DNA of 64,000 nt from Roseomonas marmotae. GTDB taxonomy: Bacteria > Pseudomonadota > Alphaproteobacteria > Acetobacterales > Acetobacteraceae. Under the pieces are notes generated by a model. It was not told the DNA's origin. It saw nothing but the letters and a program-made list of their open reading frames with translations, and ran no database searches. Shown piece after piece: positions 57,669 through 64,000 of the stretch. Position 1 is the stretch's first letter; each line of letters begins with the position of its first letter. The DNA lies in NCBI RefSeq assembly GCF_017654485.1, contig NZ_CP061093.1, positions 1 through 64,000 of the forward strand, written 5' to 3'. A program made the translations under genes and the position numbers.

Positions 57669-58436
57669 ATGACGACGACCGCGGCACGCCCATCGGCGGC
57701 ACGCGCCCTGGCGGTGGCCGGACTGCTGCTGACGCTCGCCGCCTGCGACAGCTGGGGGCATATCCAGCGCCCGCCACCGATCTCGGCTCCCGGCTCGCTG
57801 GACGGCATCCCCGCGGCGGGGGAGCCGGACAGCCCGCTGGCCGTCGCCACGCGTCCGCGGCTGGAAGGCACCGGACCCACCGCGCCGGGCTCGCTCTGGC
57901 GCCCGGGCAGCCGCACCTTCTTCCGGGACCAGCGGGCCCGCGCGGCGGGCGACCTGCTGACCGTGGAGATCGAGATCGACGACAGCGCGCAATTTGACAA
58001 CAAGACCGATCTCGACCGCGATACCACGCAAAGCCTGAAGCTGCCGGCGCTCTTCGGCCTGCAGGGCTATCTCTCCCGCGCCTTCGGCGGCAGCACCGAC
58101 CCGGCGCTGAGCGTCGGCGGCGGCAGCAGCACCAGTGGGGAGGGCAGGGTACGGCGCACCGAGAAGATCCGCCTGCAGGTGGCGGCGACGGTGGTGCGCG
58201 TGCTGGCCAGCGGCAATCTGGAGATTGCCGGCTCGCAGGAAATCCGAGTCAATGACGAGCTGCGGGAATTGCAGCTGCGCGGCCTCGTGCGGCCGGAGGA
58301 TATCCGTCCGAACAACCGCATCGCCTCCGAGAAGATCGCCGAGGCCCGCATCTCCTATGGCGGGCGCGGCACCTCCTCCGACATGCTGCGGCCGCGTTGG
58401 GGCCAGCAGGTGCTGGACCGCGTGCTGCCCTACTGA
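57669..58436 (+). CDS. flgH: flagellar L-ring lipoprotein FlgH
   Basis: A 255-residue FlgH. The lipobox 'LTLAAC' ends the signal peptide near residue 25. 'SLWRPGSRTFFRDQRARAAGDLLTVEIEIDD' in outline and 'NLEIAGSQEIRVNDELRELQLRGLVRPEDI' in outline are diagnostic. It forms the outer-membrane L ring. It ends by overlapping the tail of the convergent 58430 gene by 7 nt. Confidence 0.95.
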   Translation: MTTTAARPSAARALAVAGLLLTLAACDSWGHIQRPPPISAPGSLDGIPAAGEPDSPLAVATRPRLEGTGPTAPGSLWRPGSRTFFRDQRARAAGDLLTVEIEIDDSAQFDNKTDLDRDTTQSLKLPALFGLQGYLSRAFGGSTDPALSVGGGSSTSGEGRVRRTEKIRLQVAATVVRVLASGNLEIAGSQEIRVNDELRELQLRGLVRPEDIRPNNRIASEKIAEARISYGGRGTSSDMLRPRWGQQVLDRVLPY

Positions 58437-58981
58437 TAGCGGGCGGCGGCGGCATCCAGCGCAGCGCACAGCCGTTCGGCGGTCGCGGCCTCCAGACCGC
58501 TGGCCAGCAGCAGGGGCGGCGCACCGTCCCGCCGCTCCTGCCACAGCCGCGCCTCGGCAGCGCGCTGGCGGGCGGCGACGGCGGCGGCCAGCCCATGGAT
58601 GCCGGTGGCGCCGGCAGGTGGCGCGGTCTCCGGCCGCTCCACCCGGCGCCCGGCCAGGGCATCCCACGACGGGCGCTCGCCCCGGACTTCCAGCCCGGCA
58701 TCATCCAGCCGCAGGGTCACGGCCCGGCGCCCGCGCAAGGCACGCCGCAGCGCCCCGCCCGCCAAGGCCAGGATCAGCAGCGCGCAGCCGGCCGCGGTGA
58801 GGGAGAGCGGATCGCGCCGCCCGGGATTCAGCAGCACCGCCAGGGCCGGCAGGCCGAAGAGCCCGCCCAGCAGCACGGCGGCGGCGATGAAGCCGGGTTC
58901 GGGCTTGGCCGGGCGGATCTCGAAGAGCGTGGCATTGCCTTCGGCGCGGATGGTGAAGCGGCTGCTCTCGGTCCGTGGCAT
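58430..58981 (-). CDS. hypothetical two-helix membrane protein (183 aa)
   Basis: Not recognised. A 183-residue protein with two membrane helices (FIAAAVLLGGLFGLPALAVLL and LTAAGCALLILALAGGAL, residues about 31-51 and 61-78, in outline). Its beta-rich cytoplasmic parts flank them, and it ends with a helical stretch. The layout resembles small PH-like membrane proteins, but no motif settles this. It has no TGCGAAAA element. Confidence 0.5.
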   Translation of the reverse strand: MPRTESSRFTIRAEGNATLFEIRPAKPEPGFIAAAVLLGGLFGLPALAVLLNPGRRDPLSLTAAGCALLILALAGGALRRALRGRRAVTLRLDDAGLEVRGERPSWDALAGRRVERPETAPPAGATGIHGLAAAVAARQRAAEARLWQERRDGAPPLLLASGLEAATAERLCAALDAAAARYQ

Positions 58982-59101
58982 CGGCTCGGTCTTGGCTTTT
59001 TTGGAGGCTAGCGCGGAACGATGATGGCGGCGAGAGCGCCTTTGCGCTTGCATACCGGCCGGCAAATCATTGCCATGCCTGCATCCCCGCCCAGGAGCCC
59101 G

Positions 59102-60235
59102 ATGATGACCGGCGACCCGCCGCAGGACAGCTGGCCCAGTTCGCCCTGGGAGGGAGAGGAGGAGGCGCCGCGTCCTCCCTGGGCCAGTGGCCCCGCCCCG
59201 GCGGCGCCGCTGCCCGCCGAGGCGCTGTTGCGCCCGCTGGCCGAGGCGGAGGATGCGCTCTCCCGCCTTGATGCCCTGGCGGGGGCCGCGGCGCCAGCGG
59301 TGCAGGCCGGTCTCGCGGCCCGGATGGCGCTGGCGGAGGCGGCCGGCTGGCTGGCGGTCGAGGAGATCTGGGTGCATCCGCGCGACCTGGCGCTGCGCGA
59401 GGCGCGGCTGACCGGCTCCACCGCGGCCGCCCTGGCGGGGGAGAGGCTGGCCGCCGCCCTGCCCTCCACCTTGCGGGAGGCCGAGGCCGCGCCGGCCGAG
59501 CCTCCCGCCGATGCCGCGATCGAGCAGGGCCTGGCCCTGGCCCGCGTCCTGCGCCGGCTGGCGACCCTGCAGACCGTCGATCCACTCGATTCCGCCGAGG
59601 CCTTCTCCCATGCCATCGGCCCGCTGGGGCCGGCGCTCTGGCCGGCCGCCTCCCACGTCCCGGGCGTGGCGGCGCCGGATTTCGCCCAATGGCGCGCGGG
59701 CTTCCTGAAGGCCGGGGAAGATGCGCCGGCCCTGCTGGCCGCCGCGCGCGGCGCCGCCGCCTGGGCGCGCGAGGCCGCCGAGGCCGATCCGGCCCGCCCC
59801 GGCGCCTTGCAGGCCCTGCTGGTGGCGGCAGTGCTGGTCAAGCGGCGCGGCCGGCTGCGGCATGTGCCCTTGCCCTTCTGGTGCGCCTTCACCGGGCGGA
59901 TGCGGCGGCAGCGTCCGCGCCTGCAACAGCCCGGCTGGCCCCTGGCCTTCCTGGATGAGGTGGCGGAGGGCGCGCGGCGGGGTCTCTCGGAACTGGACCG
60001 GCTGAATGCCGCCGCCGCCCGCGCCGCCGCCCTGGCCGCGAAGGAGCGCAGTCACGGCCAGGCCGGCAAGGCCGCTGAGATCGCGCTGCGCCAGCCCGTG
60101 CTGACGGCGGCTGGGCTGGCGGCGCAGCTGGGTGCCACACCCCAGGGGGCGCTGCTGATCATCAAGCGGCTGATGGCCGCGGGCATCCTGCGCGAGGCCA
60201 CGGGCCGCGCCAGCTTCCGCGCCTTCGTGGTCTGA
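59102..60235 (+). CDS. DUF1612-like helix-turn-helix protein
   Basis: A 377-residue protein. The middle ('EAEDALSRLDALAGAAAP', 'EAAGWLAVEEIWVHPRDLALREARLTGS' in outline) and the C-terminal winged HTH ('LTAAGLAAQLGATPQGALLIIKRLMAAGILREATGR' in outline) match the DUF1612/HTH proteins common on rhizobial and related plasmids. A CAGGAG ribosome site lies before ATG 59102. The N-terminal 40 residues are acidic and Pro-rich. It may regulate transcription; the target is unknown. It is an accessory gene between the flgH operon and the modification block. Confidence 0.65.
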   Translation: MMTGDPPQDSWPSSPWEGEEEAPRPPWASGPAPAAPLPAEALLRPLAEAEDALSRLDALAGAAAPAVQAGLAARMALAEAAGWLAVEEIWVHPRDLALREARLTGSTAAALAGERLAAALPSTLREAEAAPAEPPADAAIEQGLALARVLRRLATLQTVDPLDSAEAFSHAIGPLGPALWPAASHVPGVAAPDFAQWRAGFLKAGEDAPALLAAARGAAAWAREAAEADPARPGALQALLVAAVLVKRRGRLRHVPLPFWCAFTGRMRRQRPRLQQPGWPLAFLDEVAEGARRGLSELDRLNAAAARAAALAAKERSHGQAGKAAEIALRQPVLTAAGLAAQLGATPQGALLIIKRLMAAGILREATGRASFRAFVV

Positions 60236-60274
60236 GCCTCGGCCTTGCGGCCAGATGGCTGGCCGCGCTAGCCT

Positions 60275-60285
60275 CATGCGAAATT
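60275..60285 (+). promoter_or_regulatory. TGCGAAA element at the start of the glycosyltransferase gene
   Basis: CATGCGAAATT, core 10 nt before ATG 60288 and 25 nt before ATG 60303. It overlaps in-frame ATG codons, so its presence favours one of the later starts. Confidence 0.35.
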
Positions 60286-60287
60286 CT

Positions 60288-62270
60288 ATGACGGAGCGGC
60301 GGATGGCCGACCTGACCCCGCGCCTGCGGCGGCTCACACGCTGGGCGGAGCTGGACCGGATGCTGCCGGCACTGGGCCGGCCTTCCGGCAAGGCTGCCCA
60401 GGCCCTGGCAGAAGCGCTGCTGCGGCTGGCGAAGCGGGAGGGCGGGGGCCTCGGCCTGAACCCGGCGGTGCTGGGGCGGCTTTCGTCACGGCTGGATGCA
60501 CAGGGCCTGCGGCTGGAACATCCCAGCTGGCAGGCCATGACGGCCGTCCTGGCCGGCGCCGCGCCGGCCACCTTCCAGGCGGGGGAGGCCATGCCCGCCG
60601 CGCTGGCCGTGGCCGCGCTGCGGATCAGTCACGGCCATGCGGCGGCGATGCGCTGGCTGCTCACGACTGTCACCGCCCTGCCCGGTACCGCGGCGCTGGA
60701 TGCCAGGCTGCACGAGACACTGTGGCGGCTGGACCTGTTGCGGGCTGATGCCGGCATGGCGGCCTGGGCGCCGGACCTGCCGCCAGCGCAGCAGCTCCGC
60801 GCGCTGCGGCTGCTGGGCCTCACCGCCCGCCGCCCCATGCCCTATAGCCAGGCGCTGGTCGAGCATCTGGCGCTGCCCTGGATGGCGCGCTGCACCGTGA
60901 CAGGCGAGGCGGAACCGGCCCTGGTTCTGGAGGGCCTGCTGACCGAGCACTGGCTGAAACGCGAGGAATCAGAGGCACATTACGCACGCTGGACCAGCGC
61001 CTGGACACCCGGCCTCTTCGCACTGGGCCGTGCGGCGCAGGCACCGGAACACCGGCCCGGCCCGGCGGGCGACGGTCCTCCACCCCTGGCTTTCATCGTC
61101 CATAACGGCGTGCTGCTGGCGCATACCGAGGTGCTGCTGCTGGCCCTTCGGCGGCTGCAGCAACGCGGCGATGCCGGCTTCCGCCCGCAGATCTGGGTGC
61201 TGGGCGAGATGGAGGAGCGCTTTCACGCGGCATTCTCGGCGGCGGGGGCGGAGCTGTACGCCCTGGGCGCCTGGTGTGCCGGCCAGGGACTGGCCGCCCG
61301 ACTGCACCGGTTGAGGCGGGAGCTAGCGGCACGAGGCTGCGAGGCCGCCGTCTGGCTCTGCCACCCTCATCTCCTGGCCTATGCCGCCGGGCTCGGCATC
61401 GCGCCGCGCCTAGCCTGGTGGTCGTTGAAATACCACCCGCCCATCCCTGGCCCGGATCTGCGGCTCTGCCAGGCCGGCGGTGAGCCGATGGCGGCCGTCA
61501 CCATCCGCGGCCAGTCCTGGCACATCCTGCCCCTGGGCTTCATGGCGGTGCCGCCAGGGCCGGAGGCCCGGGCCGAGGCGGCGCGCCTGCGGGCCGGACT
61601 GCCACCCGATGCCGTCCTGCTCTCCACCGTGATGCGGATCGACAAGATGGACTCGCCCGCCTTCTGGGAGACCGCCGCCGCGATCCTGAAACAGGCGCCC
61701 CAGGCCATCTGGCGCTATGCCGGCCAGCAGGATCTGCCTGGGCTGCGCGCCTGCCTGGAGCGCCATGGGGTGGCCGGGCGGGCGCAGTTCGTCGGCTGGG
61801 TCAACCCGGCGGTGGAGGCGGCGCTGGCCGATCTCTACCTGGATGGCTGGCCGGTCGGCTCGGGCGCCACGGCGGCCCAGGCCATGATGGCCGGCATTCC
61901 CTATGTCTTCCGCGTGGCGGAAGCGGCGATGGATGGTTCGACGGGCGTGATGGACACGCTCTGGCTGCTGCCGCGCCGGCGCGGCGCGCTGGGGCCGGAG
62001 GCGGAGGCCAGCTTCCTCGCCTGCTTCGCTGAATCGACGGGCTCGCTGCTGCGGCAGCCGCGGGATCAGGAGGAACAGGTGCGCTGGGCGCTGGACCTGA
62101 TCGCTGATGCCGCCTTGCGCCGCCGCACCGGCGCCGCCTTCCAGCGTTTCGCCAGCCGCCATGTCTGCAACCCGGAGGGACTCGCGGAGGGGCTGCGGCG
62201 CGCGGCGGCGCAACTGCTCCCTGGCCGGAGCTTTGCGAAAAATATTTGCGTGGAGGTTCCAGCCCTCTAG
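60288..62270 (+). CDS. GT-B-type glycosyltransferase, candidate flagellin/surface modification
   Basis: A 660-residue protein. The N-terminal 260 residues are helical with repeat-like character. From about 270 to 600 it resembles O-GlcNAc-transferase/SPINDLY-type GT-B enzymes: 'LAFIVHNGVLLAHTEVLLLAL', 'LPPDAVLLSTVMRIDKMDSPAFWE' in outline, and the nucleotide-sugar-binding signature region 'QFVGWVNPAVEAALADLYLDGWPVGSGATAAQAMMAGIPYV' in outline. Starts at 60255, 60288 and 60303 are possible. Two downstream modification genes follow closely. It may glycosylate flagellin or another surface protein. Confidence 0.65.
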   Translation: MTERRMADLTPRLRRLTRWAELDRMLPALGRPSGKAAQALAEALLRLAKREGGGLGLNPAVLGRLSSRLDAQGLRLEHPSWQAMTAVLAGAAPATFQAGEAMPAALAVAALRISHGHAAAMRWLLTTVTALPGTAALDARLHETLWRLDLLRADAGMAAWAPDLPPAQQLRALRLLGLTARRPMPYSQALVEHLALPWMARCTVTGEAEPALVLEGLLTEHWLKREESEAHYARWTSAWTPGLFALGRAAQAPEHRPGPAGDGPPPLAFIVHNGVLLAHTEVLLLALRRLQQRGDAGFRPQIWVLGEMEERFHAAFSAAGAELYALGAWCAGQGLAARLHRLRRELAARGCEAAVWLCHPHLLAYAAGLGIAPRLAWWSLKYHPPIPGPDLRLCQAGGEPMAAVTIRGQSWHILPLGFMAVPPGPEARAEAARLRAGLPPDAVLLSTVMRIDKMDSPAFWETAAAILKQAPQAIWRYAGQQDLPGLRACLERHGVAGRAQFVGWVNPAVEAALADLYLDGWPVGSGATAAQAMMAGIPYVFRVAEAAMDGSTGVMDTLWLLPRRRGALGPEAEASFLACFAESTGSLLRQPRDQEEQVRWALDLIADAALRRRTGAAFQRFASRHVCNPEGLAEGLRRAAAQLLPGRSFAKNICVEVPAL

Positions 62271-62320
62271 TATCGCCGCCGGTCGAGCCGTCCTGCCCCG
62301 AGAACGGTAGTGCGAAAAAG
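62233..62320 (+). promoter_or_regulatory. two TGCGAAAA elements upstream of the FemAB/GNAT-like gene
   Basis: TTGCGAAAAAT (62233-62243, core 92 nt before 62327) inside the last codons of the glycosyltransferase gene, and GTGCGAAAAAG (62310-62320, core 15 nt before). Confidence 0.4.
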
Positions 62321-62326
62321 AGAGAC

Positions 62327-63346
62327 ATGCCGGAAGCCCTTCATCTCCGCCCTGCCCCGCAGCTCCCCCTGCCCATGCGGGCGCCCTCGCCAGCGGCCAC
62401 GCGGCCCGAGGGGTTTGAGATGCTGGTCGATGCCTTCGTGGCCGACGATGCACCAGATCTCTTCAACCGTGCCGCTTTCCATCGCCTGCACCGGCATCGC
62501 CCGGGCATCGGCGCCGGCGCCTTCCTGCAATGGCGGCAGGGCAGCTCGGGCCGCATCTGCGCCACCTTCCAGGCGTTGGAGACCGAGCCCGGATATTTCG
62601 CCAGCCCCGGACGCGGCTCCTATGGCGGATTCGATCTCGCCGGGGATCTGGGCTGCGCCGAGATCGCCGACTTCGTCACCGCGGCGGAGGCGCATCTGCA
62701 GGAGCTGGGGGCGCGGCGGCTCGGCCTGGTGCTGCCGCCTTTCTGCTACGCCCCCGGCCGCGCGGCGCTGGTGCTAAGCACCCTGCTGGGCGCCGGCTAT
62801 GTGGTGGAGCGGCACGAGCTCAACCAGTCCATCGACCTGCAGCACGCAAGGCTGTCCTCCAGGCGCAACTACCTGATCAGCCGGGCGCGGCGCGAGGGGC
62901 TGAGCACCACGCTGCTGGCGCCGCGCGACTACCAGGAAGCCCATGCGGTGCTGGTGGAGAGCCGGGAGAAGAAGGGCCTCACGCTCAGCATGAGCTGGCC
63001 CGACGTGGCGGAGATGGCCGAGGCTTTTCCCGATGCCCTGCGCGTCTTCGGCGCCTATCACGGCGGCAGCATGGTCGCGGCCGCCATCTGCATCGCGGTC
63101 AATCCCCGCCAGCTCTACGTCTATACCTGGGGCGAGCGGCGCGGCAGCGAGCCGCTGAGCCCGGTGACGCTGATCGCCGACACGCTCTACCGCCATGCCC
63201 GCGCCGGTGGCTTCCAGCGGCTCGACCTCGGCGCCTCATCCATCGGCGGCGTCGTCAATCACGGCGTGTACGCCTTCAAGAAAAGCCTCGGCGCCACGCC
63301 GTCGGTGAAGCTGTTCCTCGGCAAGACGCTGAGCTGGAGATCCTGA
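62327..63346 (+). CDS. FemAB/GNAT-like acyltransferase (BioF2-like)
   Basis: A 339-residue protein with the pattern of the FemAB-like Acetyltransf_6 superfamily: 'YGGFDLAGDLGCAEIADFVTAAEAHLQELGARR' in outline, 'NQSIDL', 'RRNYLISRARREGL', and the core 'VFGAYHGGSMVAAAICIAVN' with 'LIADTLYRHARAGGFQRLDLGAS' in outline. Such enzymes add acyl or aminoacyl groups to surface polymers or to sugar amines. ATG 63346 of the methyltransferase overlaps its stop (TGATG). A role in glycan decoration is inferred. Confidence 0.6.
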   Translation: MPEALHLRPAPQLPLPMRAPSPAATRPEGFEMLVDAFVADDAPDLFNRAAFHRLHRHRPGIGAGAFLQWRQGSSGRICATFQALETEPGYFASPGRGSYGGFDLAGDLGCAEIADFVTAAEAHLQELGARRLGLVLPPFCYAPGRAALVLSTLLGAGYVVERHELNQSIDLQHARLSSRRNYLISRARREGLSTTLLAPRDYQEAHAVLVESREKKGLTLSMSWPDVAEMAEAFPDALRVFGAYHGGSMVAAAICIAVNPRQLYVYTWGERRGSEPLSPVTLIADTLYRHARAGGFQRLDLGASSIGGVVNHGVYAFKKSLGATPSVKLFLGKTLSWRS

Positions 63347-64000
63347 TGTCCCTCGTCCTGAACCGCGACTACTCCAACACCTATGATCCGGAGGCGGATT
63401 TCGACCGCTGGTACACCATCTTCGCGGCACGGCGGATCGCGCCGCGCCTGGGGCGGGGCACGCGCATCCTGGAAGCCGGATCGGCCACCGGGCTGCTGAC
63501 CGCCGAACTCTGCGGCGAGGGGCGGCAGATCACCTGCATCGAGCGTTCCGCCAGCTATGCCGCGCTGGCCCGCGCGCGAGGCCTGCCGGGTGTCACGGTG
63601 GTGGAGGCGCAGCTGGAGGAATTCGCGGCCGAGGGCGGCTTCGACCATGTGCTGGCCACCAACCTGCTGCATGAATTTCCAGATCCCGCCGCCATCCTGG
63701 CGCGGTTGGCGGCGCAGCTGGCACCGGGCGGGCTGATGCATGTCACCCTGCCCAACCCGCGTTCCCTGCACCGGCTGGTGGCCTTGCATGCGGGGCTGCT
63801 GGAGGATCTCTGCGCCATGCACCTGCCACCGCCCAACGAGCAGCATTTCCGCCTGCATGAGGCGGCCGAGGTGGAGGCCATGGGCCGTGCCTGCGGGCTG
63901 GAACTGCTCTCGCGCGAGGGCATTCTGGTCAAGCCGCTGCCGAATGCGGAGATGGCCCGGCTTCCGCCGACGGTGCTGGAGGGTTTCGACGCCCTGGCCG
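63346..64000 (+). CDS. class I SAM-dependent methyltransferase (truncated by window end)
   Basis: At least 218 residues; the 3' end is outside the window. It has the Rossmann-type SAM motif I 'TRILEAGSATGLLTAEL' near residues 39-55, motif II acidic residue in 'ITCIERS', 'DHVLATNLLHEFPDPAAILARL' in outline and 'APGGLMHVTLPN'. It is translationally coupled to the FemAB/GNAT-like gene. It is likely a small-molecule or sugar O/N-methyltransferase in the same modification operon. Confidence 0.8.
   Translation, partial: MSLVLNRDYSNTYDPEADFDRWYTIFAARRIAPRLGRGTRILEAGSATGLLTAELCGEGRQITCIERSASYAALARARGLPGVTVVEAQLEEFAAEGGFDHVLATNLLHEFPDPAAILARLAAQLAPGGLMHVTLPNPRSLHRLVALHAGLLEDLCAMHLPPPNEQHFRLHEAAEVEAMGRACGLELLSREGILVKPLPNAEMARLPPTVLEGFDALA

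Noticed and set aside
58982..60592. Long minus-strand open frame extending upstream of the 183-aa membrane protein
   Set aside because: The extension is antisense to the DUF1612-like gene; only the part from 58981 downstream looks like a real protein.
3731..62320. TGCGAAAA element as a sigma-28 or sigma-54 promoter
   Set aside because: Sigma-28 sites need TAAA-N15-GCCGATAA, and the strings read in the opposite sense; GG-N10-GC spacing fits only before fliC, not before cheY, flgB or the 120-aa gene.
1..64000. tRNA or rRNA genes, CRISPR arrays, intact insertion sequences
   Set aside because: None were seen: no CCA-ending cloverleaf candidates, no regularly spaced repeats apart from the iterons, no intact transposase.

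Overview
This 64 kb window is GC-rich DNA from an alphaproteobacterium. Gene content and order (flaF/flbT, a DUF1217 protein, MotE, a CheZ-type phosphatase beside CheY, a FlmG-like flagellin glycosyltransferase) point to the Rhodospirillales, most likely an Acetobacteraceae of the Roseomonas type; that assignment is inference. The left edge carries a plasmid-type replication module: about eight 17-bp iterons, a perfect DnaA box and a RepA of the RPA family. The window therefore appears to be the start of a large plasmid or chromid whose main cargo is the flagellum.

Layout. 1-3.7 kb: iteron origin and repA, then a leftward minC-minD-minE-xre operon. 3.7-6.2 kb: three unrecognised genes. 6.3-9.4 kb: cheY-cheZ-fliK-flgD. 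9.4-15.3 kb: leftward flgB-flgC-fliE-fliQ-flhA-fliR-flhB-(small fliL-like gene). 15.4-21 kb: fliI, a DUF1217 gene, flaF-flbT and flagellin. 21-23.7 kb: rod-binding protein, FlgN-like chaperone and TPR-glycosyltransferase. 23.8-33.6 kb: mixed accessory block (bactofilin, a tyrosine-recombinase-like protein without catalytic residues, a protein with two ParB-like domains, htpG, fliJ, a secreted protease and small unknown genes). 33.6-40.2 kb: leftward motB-flgE-flgK-flgL-unknown-flgI. 40.3-45.7 kb: leftward fliF-fliH-fliN-fliP-unknown-fliG-unknown. 45.9-48.7 kb: fliL-fliM-unknown-motE. 48.8-52.2 kb: small unknown genes, an FkbM methyltransferase, a decayed serine-recombinase fragment and a lytic transglycosylase. 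52.3-58.4 kb: motA-809-aa unknown-flgF-flgG-flgA-flgH. 58.4-64 kb: a membrane protein, a DUF1612-like HTH protein, then a probable surface/flagellin modification block (glycosyltransferase, FemAB/GNAT-like protein, SAM methyltransferase cut by the window end).

Nearly every structural flagellar gene is present on this one replicon. fliO, fliD, fliS, flhF, a flagellar sigma factor and a flagellar master regulator were not found.

The most notable unexplained structure is a short element, T(A/T)TGCGAAAA(A), in front of most flagellar transcription units on both strands. It always reads toward the gene it precedes, and in many cases its core lies 70-81 nt before the start codon. It also precedes minC, the bactofilin, FlmG-like and glycosyltransferase genes and several unknown genes, and so defines a candidate regulon. 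No tRNA, rRNA, CRISPR array or intact insertion sequence was seen.
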